Below are positions 1 through 8,500 of a DNA stretch of 33,936 nucleotides, one piece after another. The stretch spans positions 1 to 33,936 of the forward strand of contig JAFYYN010000189.1 of the NCBI GenBank assembly GCA_017557525.1, written 5' to 3'. This DNA is from Lachnospiraceae bacterium (GTDB lineage Bacteria; Bacillota; Clostridia; Lachnospirales; Lachnospiraceae). Below the pieces are notes generated by a model. The model worked only from the letters and a program-made list of their open reading frames with translations, made no database searches and was not told the DNA's origin. Position 1 is the first letter of the stretch. The number at the start of each line of letters is the position of its first letter. The translations under genes and the position numbers were made by a program.

Positions 1-14
1 GGCAAATAAAAAAA

Positions 15-110
15 GGCTCTTTAGAGCCAGCCTGTGACCGCAGTGCGGAAGGCGGACTATTCAGAGCCTCTTTAGAGGCAAGCTGGTAACAGCGGCTTAT
101 AGCCGCAGAG
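15..110. repeat. Cluster of short palindromes, two imperfect direct copies
   Basis: Three short perfect stems lie close together: GGCTCT/AGAGCC (15-28), GCCTCT/AGAGGC (66-79) and GCGGCT/AGCCGC (92-106). The first and second are followed by similar text (CCAGCCTGTGACCGC versus GCAAGCTGGTAACAGC), so the stretch reads as two imperfect copies of one unit of about 50 bp. No reading frame is visible. It resembles subterminal hairpin arrays at the ends of IS200/IS605-type elements, or a REP-like cluster. No transposase lies in the window, so its identity is open. Confidence 0.5.
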
Positions 111-111
111 C

Positions 112-137
112 AAACCACCAGCTTAGCTGGTGGTTTT
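112..137 (+). terminator. Strong palindrome with short T-tract, probable terminator
   Basis: An 11-bp perfect stem (AAACCACCAGC, 112-122, with its complement at 126-136) has a 3-nt TTA loop and ends in TTTT (134-137). The left arm starts with AAA, so it could also act on the minus strand. It would end transcription entering from the left, ahead of the promoter at 213-241. It may instead be the outermost hairpin of the repeat cluster just upstream. Confidence 0.5.
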
Positions 138-212
138 GATTATGTAAGAAAATGTATATAAAGATAATGTAAAAATGATACTGCCAAAAAGATGTTATAT
201 AGCAAAAATACT

Positions 213-241
213 TTGACTTTAAACTGAAAATAGTATACAAT
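213..241 (+). promoter_or_regulatory. Sigma-A type promoter for the MutS-domain gene
   Basis: TTGACT at 213-218 and TACAAT at 236-241 are separated by 17 bp, a near-consensus vegetative promoter. Transcription should start near 248 and leave a leader of about 120 nt before the ATG at 368. The leader holds a small hairpin (GTTTG/CAAAC, about 284-298) and a CAGAC/GTCTG pair enclosing 300-356. I do not recognise a riboswitch class in it. Confidence 0.55.
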
Positions 242-367
242 ATAATGATGTGTGTGTATCAACTAATCACAATATTTTGAAAAGTTTGTAAGCAAACCTA
301 CAGACTTCCGTCGGTGACAAAAGCAGGCAGTTAACCGATGTGTAAGCACGTCTGCAAATGAAAAAAT

Positions 368-2074
368 ATGGAATATATTATAGGAGCTGCTGTATTCCTC
401 GTGATATTTGTTATCGGCGGGTTATATATGCAGAAAAAGTCCGAAAAGAAACGGGCATTAAAGATAAAGGAAAGCTTTGGACTCGTGCCCGAGCTTGAAT
501 ATACTTACGAAAAGTATGAGTCGATAGGCTACTATTACAGGGAAAGGCTTGAAAAAGACCCTGAAAACAGTGAGCATTGTAATATCGATAATATCACATG
601 GCATGACCTTGATATGGACAAGGTCTATATGACGTTAAATGCTACACAAAGTTCTATTGGTGAGGAATATTTATACTACCTTTTAAGGACTCCGGAGCTT
701 AAAGGAGATAAGCTGGAGGAAAGAGAAAAGCTTATCAATTTCTTTACCAAAAAGGCTGAAAAAAGAGTAAAGCTCCAGACAGAGCTTAGCAAAGCCGGAA
801 GACTGGATAAGGTATCAGTATATGAGTATCTTGGACGACTTGAGCAGCTGGAGGATGAGAGCAATTTTAAGCATTTTATGTGCATTTTCCTCCTTGTCGC
901 AGCGGTAGCATCGTTGTTTATAATACCTGTAGTGGGTATAATTTCTCTGCTTGGAGTTTTCTTCTACAACATAATTTCGTACTTTAAGCGTAAAGGCCAG
1001 ATTGAGAACTATTATGCTGTAGTTGCATATATTTTAAGGACACTTGATGTCACTAATAACATATGTAACATTGAAGACGAGGTGCTTTCACCCTATATTT
1101 CGGTATTAAAGGAGCAGCATAAGCAGTTTAAGAGCATCACACGCGGAGCAGGTCTTATAGTATCTAAGAAAAGCAGCGGAGATATACTTGAGGTTGCACT
1201 TGACTACCTGAGGATGGCTACGCATATAGACCTCATACGTTTTAATGTAATGCTTAAGAAATTAAAGAGCAGGAAAGATGACTTTGATAAAATATATGAG
1301 GTCATCGGACTGCTTGATTCAATGGCTGCAGTCGCTTCGTTCCGTAGACTTATGGGGGCCTGGTGTATTCCCGAGCTTATCAGGGAAAACAAGGGTGCAA
1401 GCAGTAGCCTAAGTGGGATATCAGCAACAAATATCTATCACCCTATGATAATCAGCCCTGTAAAGAATGACTTTAAAGAATCGGGGAATGTACTTCTTAC
1501 CGGCTCTAACGCATCAGGTAAGTCGACATTTATAAAGACTGTTGCCATTAATTCAATACTGGCGCAGACAATAAACACCGTACTTGCAGACAGCTACAAG
1601 GGGACATTCTTTAAGTGCATGACCTCGATGGCCTTGGCTGATAACCTTTCTGACGGGGAAAGTTATTATATAGTTGAGATAAAGTCACTAAAGAGGATTT
1701 GTGATTCTTTAAGAGATGATGTACCGTTACTCATTTTTATCGATGAGGTATTAAGAGGTACAAATACACTTGAAAGGATAGCAGCCTCATCGCAGATACT
1801 TTCATATGTCGGAAAGAGAAACTGCATGCTCTTTGCCGCAACCCATGATATAGAGCTCACGTACATACTTGAAAAAGAATTTTATATGTATCACTTTGAG
1901 GAAAAGGTTGAGGATAACGGGGTAACATTTGATTATAAGCTTAAAGGTGGCAGAGCAGTAACAAGAAATGCGATACTGCTTTTGAAAATGCTCAAATTTG
2001 ACAGCGAAATAACAGATAAGGCGGAAGAAGCCGCTGACAAGTTTTTAAAAACCGGTGACTGGGGAAACGCATAA
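368..2074 (+). CDS. Membrane-anchored MutS-domain ATPase (MutS paralogue)
   Basis: This 568-aa protein carries the C-terminal ATPase of the MutS superfamily but not the N-terminal mismatch-reading domain. The Walker A motif GSNASGKST is at residues 379-387 and the Walker B with DE at 459-460, followed by RGTNTLER, the MutS signature loop. Unlike MutS, it has a hydrophobic N-terminal segment (about 4-20) and a long hydrophobic stretch at about 171-206, so it is probably fixed in the membrane. The middle (about 230-340) would be the lever/clamp helices. It lies 124 bp upstream of mutS on the same strand. The Shine-Dalgarno before ATG 368 is weak. Similar membrane MutS-like proteins occur in Clostridia, but their substrate is not known to me. 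A DNA-repair role is inferred only from the ATPase and from the neighbours. Confidence 0.85.
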   Translation: MEYIIGAAVFLVIFVIGGLYMQKKSEKKRALKIKESFGLVPELEYTYEKYESIGYYYRERLEKDPENSEHCNIDNITWHDLDMDKVYMTLNATQSSIGEEYLYYLLRTPELKGDKLEEREKLINFFTKKAEKRVKLQTELSKAGRLDKVSVYEYLGRLEQLEDESNFKHFMCIFLLVAAVASLFIIPVVGIISLLGVFFYNIISYFKRKGQIENYYAVVAYILRTLDVTNNICNIEDEVLSPYISVLKEQHKQFKSITRGAGLIVSKKSSGDILEVALDYLRMATHIDLIRFNVMLKKLKSRKDDFDKIYEVIGLLDSMAAVASFRRLMGAWCIPELIRENKGASSSLSGISATNIYHPMIISPVKNDFKESGNVLLTGSNASGKSTFIKTVAINSILAQTINTVLADSYKGTFFKCMTSMALADNLSDGESYYIVEIKSLKRICDSLRDDVPLLIFIDEVLRGTNTLERIAASSQILSYVGKRNCMLFAATHDIELTYILEKEFYMYHFEEKVEDNGVTFDYKLKGGRAVTRNAILLLKMLKFDSEITDKAEEAADKFLKTGDWGNA

Positions 2075-2198
2075 ATCGTAAAGTGATTTGTGCAGCCGGT
2101 CCGAACAATAATTAATTCTTTTGGGCATTCATAGTCCGGCACTGTAAAAAAAGAGAACGCGTGGAAAAGCGTAGGTTTTTCTACAATAAGAGGTTTAT

Positions 2199-4880
2199 AT
2201 GGATATTCAGAACATAGAACTAACTCCTGTCATGCAGCAGTACATGGCAATAAAAAATGAATATAAGGACTGTATTGTTTTTTACCGGCTCGGAGATTTC
2301 TATGAGATGTTCTTTGACGACGCTCATGTGGCTTCTAGGGAGCTTGAACTGACTCTCACAGGGCGTAACTGCGGTCAGGATCAGCGTGCACCTATGTGCG
2401 GCGTACCTTTCCACGCTGCGGATTCATACATATCAAAGCTTGTGGAAAACGGTCACAAGGTTGCTATCTGTGAGCAGATGGAGGACCCAGCTAAGGCTAA
2501 GGGACTTGTAAAGCGCGAGGTTATCCGTGTCGTAACTCCGGGTACCAATATTAACCCTCAGGCACTTGACGAGACAAGGAACAACTATCTTTCGTGCGTA
2601 TTCTGCTTTGATGACATATTTGGTATCGCTTCGATAGACGTGTCAACAGGTGATTTCTTTATACAGGACTTTGATTCATTGTCAAAAATCTATGATGAGA
2701 TTGCCAAGATACAGCCGGCAGAGCTTATCTGTAACGAAGCATTCCTTATCAGCGGCATAGATGTAACAGCACTTAGGGAAAAACTAAACATAGCACTTTC
2801 GGCAGTTGATGCATCATATTTTGACCCTGAAAAATCCGAAAAGGTACTTGTAGATCATTTCAAATGCTCCTGCTCTAAATTTGGTATTGATGAGTTCCCT
2901 ACAGCAAAGACAGCTGCAGGAGCTGTATTAAGATATGCACTTGAAACCCAAAAGATATCTCTCGAGCATATCACAAGCATTATACCCTATGTTTCCGGGA
3001 AATACATGCTCTTAGATAACCAGACCAGACGTAATCTTGAGCTTACGGAAACAATGAGGGACAAAAATAAAAAAGGATCCCTGCTTAATGTCATGGATAA
3101 GACCGGTACCGCAATGGGTGCCAGGATGATGAGGTCAATGGTAGAGCAGCCTCTGCTCGAAAAGGACAAAATCGAGGAAAGGCTTGATGCGGTAGAAGAG
3201 TTTAACCAAAAGGTAATGGATCGTGACGAGATCCGAGAATATCTTAATTCTATCTACGACCTTGAAAGGCTTGCCGGACGTATAAGCTATCGTAATGCTA
3301 ATCCGAGAGATATGATTGCTTTCGCAAATTCAGTTGAAATGATCGCACCGATAAAGTCCATCCTAAAGGGCTACGAGAGTAAGCTGATAAAGGAACTTTA
3401 CGAGGATATAGATCCGTTAACAGACTTAAAAGAAGAAATACTTAACACCTTGGTTGATGATCCGCCTATTACAGTAAGAGAAGGCGGTATGATAAAGGAT
3501 GGATATTCCGAAACAATCGATCAGCTTAGAAATGCTAAGACTGACGGGAAAAAGTGGCTGGCGGAGCTTGAGGCAAGAGAAAAGGAACAGACTCAGATAA
3601 AAAATCTGAGAGTTAAGTATAATAAAGTATTCGGTTATTATCTGGAGGTAACCAATTCTTATAAAAACCTGGTGCCTGATAACTGGATTAGAAAACAGAC
3701 CACAACACAGGCTGAAAGATATATAAATCCCGAGCTGAAAGAGCTGGAGGATAAGATACTTAATGCCGAAGACAGGCTTATAAATCTGGAATATAACATA
3801 TTTACTGAGCTGCGTGAAAAGGTAGCTATGAACATATCAAGGATCCAGATAACTGCTAAAAAGATTGGCCTGGTTGACTGTCTGTGTTCACTGGCATATA
3901 TCGCAGAAAGAAATAATTATGTAAGACCAAAGATAAATGAAGACGGTATTATTGACATAAAGAACGGACGTCATCCTGTAGTTGAGAAAATGCTTGACGG
4001 TTCAGGCTTTGTCGCAAACAACACCTATCTTGACGATAAGGAAAACAGGATAGCGATAATCACCGGTCCCAATATGGCGGGTAAATCAACCTACATGCGC
4101 CAGACAGCATTGATAGTGCTAATGGCACAGATGGGTAGCTTTGTGCCTGCAGACAGTGCCGATATAGGCCTTGTAGACAGAGTATTTACAAGAGTCGGAG
4201 CATCGGATGATCTGGCAAGCGGTCAGAGTACTTTCATGGTTGAGATGAATGAAGTATCTCAGATCATGAAAAATGCTACAAACAAAAGCCTGCTGATACT
4301 GGATGAGATAGGCAGGGGTACCAGTACATTTGACGGACTAGCAATAGCCTGGGCAGTGGTAGAGCATATAAGCGATGAAAGCAAGCTGGGAGCAAAAACA
4401 CTGTTTGCAACACATTATCACGAGCTCACAGAACTAGAGGAAAAGCTTTCAAGCGTAAAGAATTTCAGCATAGCTGTAAAAGAACAGGGCGAGGATATCA
4501 TATTCCTAAGAAAGATAGTAAACGGCGGAGCAGACAAGAGCTACGGTATCCAGGTAGCAAGACTTGCAGGATTACCGGAGGATATACTTTCAAGAGCAAA
4601 GGAAATAGTGGAGTTGCTTAGCCTAAACGACATAAACTCACATGAAAGAAGTGAGATGATAAAGACAGGCGGCGACATTGCAGACAAGTATAAAACTGCA
4701 AAGAAAAGCAGCAGACATAAGGAAAACGAGCTGGAGATGAACCAATTGTCTCTCTTTGCAGAAAGAAAGCAGGACAATATCTTAGATGATATCCGTGACA
4801 TGGACCTGTCAGCCATCACACCAATACAGGCACTCAACAAACTCGCAGAGCTGCAGGAAGAATTGAAGGCAAATAAATAA
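2199..4880 (+). CDS. mutS: DNA mismatch repair protein MutS
   Basis: MutS scans DNA for mispairs and small loops, then recruits MutL using ATP. At 893 aa it has the usual full length. The mismatch-wedging Phe-x-Glu motif is present at residues 34-36 inside GDFYEMF. The connector, lever and clamp regions follow. The ATPase has Walker A GPNMAGKST at 623-631 and Walker B LLILDEIGRGTSTFDG with D702/E703. A C-terminal helical tail contains QLSLF near 851, which resembles a beta-clamp binding motif. The ATG at 2199 is preceded by AAGAGG with 5-nt spacing. mutL follows after 218 bp, so the pair may be co-transcribed, although a second promoter in the gap cannot be excluded. All key residues are intact. 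Confidence 0.98.
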   Translation: MDIQNIELTPVMQQYMAIKNEYKDCIVFYRLGDFYEMFFDDAHVASRELELTLTGRNCGQDQRAPMCGVPFHAADSYISKLVENGHKVAICEQMEDPAKAKGLVKREVIRVVTPGTNINPQALDETRNNYLSCVFCFDDIFGIASIDVSTGDFFIQDFDSLSKIYDEIAKIQPAELICNEAFLISGIDVTALREKLNIALSAVDASYFDPEKSEKVLVDHFKCSCSKFGIDEFPTAKTAAGAVLRYALETQKISLEHITSIIPYVSGKYMLLDNQTRRNLELTETMRDKNKKGSLLNVMDKTGTAMGARMMRSMVEQPLLEKDKIEERLDAVEEFNQKVMDRDEIREYLNSIYDLERLAGRISYRNANPRDMIAFANSVEMIAPIKSILKGYESKLIKELYEDIDPLTDLKEEILNTLVDDPPITVREGGMIKDGYSETIDQLRNAKTDGKKWLAELEAREKEQTQIKNLRVKYNKVFGYYLEVTNSYKNLVPDNWIRKQTTTQAERYINPELKELEDKILNAEDRLINLEYNIFTELREKVAMNISRIQITAKKIGLVDCLCSLAYIAERNNYVRPKINEDGIIDIKNGRHPVVEKMLDGSGFVANNTYLDDKENRIAIITGPNMAGKSTYMRQTALIVLMAQMGSFVPADSADIGLVDRVFTRVGASDDLASGQSTFMVEMNEVSQIMKNATNKSLLILDEIGRGTSTFDGLAIAWAVVEHISDESKLGAKTLFATHYHELTELEEKLSSVKNFSIAVKEQGEDIIFLRKIVNGGADKSYGIQVARLAGLPEDILSRAKEIVELLSLNDINSHERSEMIKTGGDIADKYKTAKKSSRHKENELEMNQLSLFAERKQDNILDDIRDMDLSAITPIQALNKLAELQEELKANK

Positions 4881-5098
4881 ACGTATTGTTACTCGATGGG
4901 GTATTTCGCAGTACCTACCTTAGATGAAACATTATGACTTAACAAGGATATGTTTTACGTGGAAAGATGGAAAGAATTTTCACGATATGGCTCACTTCCA
5001 CGAAGTGTAATGTAGTATATTCAAAAAGGCTGACAAGGTATAATAGAAATAAAGATTAGATGTAATAGGATAATATAGAAAACAGAAGGAGGCCGGAA

Positions 5099-7351
5099 AT
5101 GCCGAACAGGATCAACATTCTGGATAAAAACACAATAAATCAGATTGCTGCAGGAGAAGTAATCGACAGACCGGCATCCATCATAAAAGAACTGGTAGAA
5201 AACTCCATAGATGCGGGAGCAACCTCAATATCCGTGGAGATAAGAGGCGGAGGCATAGAACTTATCCGTATTACAGACAACGGAAGCGGCATAAATAAAG
5301 ATGACGTAAAAGTAGCATTTGTAAGGCATTCCACCAGCAAGATCAGTAATGCGGAAGATCTTTCATTCATAACATCATTAGGTTTTAGAGGAGAAGCTTT
5401 AGCAAGTATAGCAGCAGTAGCGGATGTAGAGCTTATAACCAAGCCCAAAGAGGCATTTTCGGCAGTAAGATACCATATATCCGGTGGAGAAGAAAAGGAA
5501 TTTGAAGAAATCGGTGCACCTGATGGGACAACTTTCATCATAAGGGATGTCTTTGGCTGTGTGCCGGTAAGAAGAAAATTCCTTAAAAGCTCAGCCACAG
5601 AAGGCTCATACTGTAATGAGGCAGTTGAGAGGATAGCATTATCGCACCCTGATATAAGCATAAAGTACGTAAACAATGGCAGAAATGTGCTCTATACAAA
5701 TGGCTCCGGCAGGATGAAGGATGTAATATTTGGTATTTACGGCCGTGATATCGCTTCAGAGATAGCAGAGCTGTCATATACAGGCAGAAATGAAATAAAA
5801 ATATCCGGATGTATATGCAAGCCAACAATAGTCAGAAATAACAGAAACACAGAAAATACATTTGTTAATGGTAGATTTATAAAAAGTCCGATACTTTTTA
5901 AGGCAATAGAGGATGCATATCAGCCATATCTGATGCAGCATAAGTATCCCTTTACCGCAATATACATAAACATCAACCCTGCAAATATGGATGTTAATGT
6001 GCACCCTACAAAGCAGGAAGTGCGTTTCGAAAATCCGGAGGCAGTATACAATACTGTCTTTGAAGCAGTAACAGAAGTATTATCCGGAAAAGCACTCATA
6101 CATCGCGCTGAGCCCGCAGAAAAGAACCCAGAGGACGAGAAAAATAAAAACAAATATATCCCGGAGCCCTTCGAAGTAGCAAGAAAGAAGGCAGAGCAAA
6201 ATATTGGTAATGCAGGGAGAAATGATAATAATGTATCCGGTAAATCAGCGATAAAACCTGTAGATAACAATGAATCAAATAATACAGGAAATAATAAGAT
6301 TGAATATAATATAGAATCTTTAACTGAGAAATCTCTAAAGTCTGGTATCGATAATAAAGCAGAAACATTTAACATAGATAGTACCATAGATTCAATTGTA
6401 AGTAAAAATGAAAATGTTTACAACACAAATAATGAGAATATAGATAGTTTTAAAAGAGATATCACTTCAGAAACAAATACTGATTTATCACAAATAAATA
6501 GTAGAATAACAAATGATTTAAGTGCTGGCAATATTAATACAGATAACGAAAAAGCTTCTGCTTTTGTGGATAATAACGGAAGAATAAGTATAGACATAAC
6601 AGGGGTATCAGAATTATCGTCACAGGAAGAAAATGATTCAAACTGTGAGAGTGTAAATATAGTAGCCGAAGATTCCGAATATGATGCAGGTAAAAGTGGA
6701 GTACGTTACATACAGCAGACACTTTTTGATAACGCAGAGCATATTGAGACAAGGCAGGAATTTAACAACATATTCAGCAAAGGCTACAGGATAGTCGGAC
6801 AGATATTTGAAACCTACTGGATAATAGAATGTGCAGGATGCGTATATATAATAGATCAGCATGCAGCACATGAAAAGATCCTCTATGAGAAATTTATGGC
6901 AAATGTAGGTACGGATGATTCAACTCAGCTATTGTCTCCTCCGATAATTATCTCTCTTTCATCCATAGAAGAGGAAACAGCGGAGAGATACAGCGAAGAG
7001 CTGGCAAAAAACGGCTTTGTATTAGAGCATTTCGGAGGGCATGAGTATGCCTTGTCAGAAATACCGCTTAACCTGTATGGACTGGAGCCGAAAGCATTTC
7101 TCTTAGAACTGCTTGATGAACTCTCAAAAGACTTAAAGGGTACGATAATCAAGAGCATAAAAGAGAAAATAGCGACCTGTGCATGTAAGGCAGCAGTAAA
7201 GGGAAATATGGAAATGTCAGAGGTTGAAGCAAAAGAGTTGCTTAAACAGCTCCTGTCAGCAGAAAATCCTTTCAATTGCCCTCATGGAAGACCAATAATC
7301 ATAGATGTCACAAAGAAAGAAATAGAAAAGAAATTTAAACGAATACTATAA
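5099..7351 (+). CDS. mutL: DNA mismatch repair endonuclease MutL
   Basis: MutL couples mismatch recognition to strand removal. The GHKL ATPase motifs are clear: QIAAGEVIDRP and ELVENSIDAGA near the N terminus, then DNGSGI and STSKI...LGFRGEAL. The C-terminal endonuclease motif DQHAAHEKILYE begins at D586, and ACKAAVKG and CPHGRP follow. This is therefore the nicking type of MutL, as expected where MutH is absent. At 750 aa it exceeds the usual 600-650. The excess is a linker (about residues 345-530) very rich in Asn, Ser, Asp and Thr, probably disordered. The start is firm: AAGGAGG at 5086-5092, 6 nt before the ATG. miaA follows after 11 bp, the common mutL-miaA order. Confidence 0.97.
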   Translation: MPNRINILDKNTINQIAAGEVIDRPASIIKELVENSIDAGATSISVEIRGGGIELIRITDNGSGINKDDVKVAFVRHSTSKISNAEDLSFITSLGFRGEALASIAAVADVELITKPKEAFSAVRYHISGGEEKEFEEIGAPDGTTFIIRDVFGCVPVRRKFLKSSATEGSYCNEAVERIALSHPDISIKYVNNGRNVLYTNGSGRMKDVIFGIYGRDIASEIAELSYTGRNEIKISGCICKPTIVRNNRNTENTFVNGRFIKSPILFKAIEDAYQPYLMQHKYPFTAIYININPANMDVNVHPTKQEVRFENPEAVYNTVFEAVTEVLSGKALIHRAEPAEKNPEDEKNKNKYIPEPFEVARKKAEQNIGNAGRNDNNVSGKSAIKPVDNNESNNTGNNKIEYNIESLTEKSLKSGIDNKAETFNIDSTIDSIVSKNENVYNTNNENIDSFKRDITSETNTDLSQINSRITNDLSAGNINTDNEKASAFVDNNGRISIDITGVSELSSQEENDSNCESVNIVAEDSEYDAGKSGVRYIQQTLFDNAEHIETRQEFNNIFSKGYRIVGQIFETYWIIECAGCVYIIDQHAAHEKILYEKFMANVGTDDSTQLLSPPIIISLSSIEEETAERYSEELAKNGFVLEHFGGHEYALSEIPLNLYGLEPKAFLLELLDELSKDLKGTIIKSIKEKIATCACKAAVKGNMEMSEVEAKELLKQLLSAENPFNCPHGRPIIIDVTKKEIEKKFKRIL

Positions 7352-7362
7352 ACGGAGACTAT

Positions 7363-8316
7363 ATGGATAAACGACCGCCACTCATAATAATAACCGGGCC
7401 GACGGCAGTAGGAAAGACATCCCTGTCCGTGCAGCTTGCATTGAAGATAAACGGTGAGATAATCTCAGCCGATTCCATGCAGGTATATCGTGGGATGGAT
7501 ATAGGCACCGCAAAAATCCGGGAAGAAGAAAAATGCGGGGTGCCACATTATCTGATAGACATACTAAACCCTGATGAAGAGTTTAATGTAACCATATTCA
7601 AGCAAAAAGCTGAAGAGTGCATACAAGACATATTAAGCCGTGGCAAGATGCCTATAATAGCAGGCGGGACAGGATTCTATATCCAGTCAGTGCTCTATGA
7701 TGTCGAGTTCTCTGACTTTGATGAAGAAAAAAGAGCAGAAATAAAGGCCATGCTCGAAGATACATTAGAGCAAAAAGGCATAAACTTTATGTTTGACAAA
7801 CTGACAGAGATAGACCCTGAGTACGCAAAGGTAATACATAAGAATAATATACGAAGAGTGCTGCACGGTTTAGAGTTTAACATTCTAACCGGTGGAAAGC
7901 TTTCAGAGCATAACGAAGAACAAAGAGAGCGGACAAGCCCGTATAACTTCCTGTACTGTGTACTAAACGATGACAGGGCAAAGGTCTACGGCAGGATAAA
8001 CAGCCGAGTAGACGATATGCTACGAGACGGACTCGCAGACGAAGTACGAGAGCTGCTAAACAAGGGTTATTCACGAAATTTGCCCTCAATGTTAGGCCTA
8101 GGCTACAAAGAGATGGCAGATTATCTCTCGGATGAATGTACCTATGAGGCAGCAGTCGAACTAATAAAGAGAGACACAAGGCATTTCGCTAAGAAGCAGC
8201 TCACTTGGTTTAAGCGAGAGCGTGAAACTCTCGAAGTAAATCGGACTAAGTTCGATAACGAGGAGCAAATGTTAGAGTTTATATTATCTGCGGCAAAATT
8301 GAAAGGTATCATCTGA
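7363..8316 (+). CDS. miaA: tRNA dimethylallyltransferase MiaA
   Basis: MiaA transfers a dimethylallyl group from DMAPP to N6 of A37 in tRNAs reading UNN codons, stabilising codon-anticodon pairing. The P-loop GPTAVGKT is at residues 12-19. It is followed by the family signatures SADSMQVYRGMDIGTAK and IIAGGTGFYIQ and by the tRNA-binding core GLGYKEMADYL. The length (317 aa) is normal. The ATG lies 11 bp after the mutL stop, with GGAG upstream, indicating one operon with mutL. A palindromic R-family repeat begins 12 bp after the stop codon and separates miaA from the next gene. Confidence 0.97.
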   Translation: MDKRPPLIIITGPTAVGKTSLSVQLALKINGEIISADSMQVYRGMDIGTAKIREEEKCGVPHYLIDILNPDEEFNVTIFKQKAEECIQDILSRGKMPIIAGGTGFYIQSVLYDVEFSDFDEEKRAEIKAMLEDTLEQKGINFMFDKLTEIDPEYAKVIHKNNIRRVLHGLEFNILTGGKLSEHNEEQRERTSPYNFLYCVLNDDRAKVYGRINSRVDDMLRDGLADEVRELLNKGYSRNLPSMLGLGYKEMADYLSDECTYEAAVELIKRDTRHFAKKQLTWFKRERETLEVNRTKFDNEEQMLEFILSAAKLKGII

Positions 8317-8327
8317 CCACAGGTATT

Positions 8328-8420
8328 ACACCTCATCAGTCAGCTTCGCTGACAGCTTCCCTTCGCCAGGGACGGCATCAACACACTTCGTGTGTCGATA
8401 TATCCCCTCAAGGGGAAGCC
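8328..8420 (-). repeat. R-family palindromic element, copy R1 (reverse orientation)
   Basis: This is the reverse complement of R2 (16288-16380), with very few differences. Visible stems: GTCAGC/GCTGAC (8339-8353), ACACAC/GTGTGT (8381-8395) and CCCCT/AGGGG (8404-8415). AGCTTCCC and GGGGAAGC can also pair across the element. One stem differs from R2 by a compensatory change (CAGC/GCTG here, CTGC/GCAG in R2). It lies between miaA and the PLP enzyme, opposite to the other three copies. A GTG inside its hairpin opens a spurious N-terminal extension of the next gene. Confidence 0.85.
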
Positions 8421-8500
8421 TTAGAATGTATGGATGGATCAGTGCGGGGAATTACCTGTTACCCCACGCGTCAACAAAATCACAAAAAAGGAAAGCTATC

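Noticed and set aside
249-367. Riboswitch in the leader of the MutS-domain gene
   Set aside because: Some pairing is visible, but no known aptamer core was recognised.
4993-5007. CACTTC/GAAGTG hairpin in the mutS-mutL gap as a further R element
   Set aside because: Only the small stem is similar to the R1/R2 tip; none of the other R-family blocks are present.
5016-5044. Promoter before mutL using TATAAT at 5039-5044
   Set aside because: The -10 is perfect, but no acceptable -35 lies at 16-18 bp, so it is not listed as a feature.
5140-5676. 178-aa open frame on the minus strand inside mutL
   Set aside because: It lies fully within the conserved MutL ATPase coding region, has Ser-rich composition typical of antisense shadows, and has no Shine-Dalgarno.
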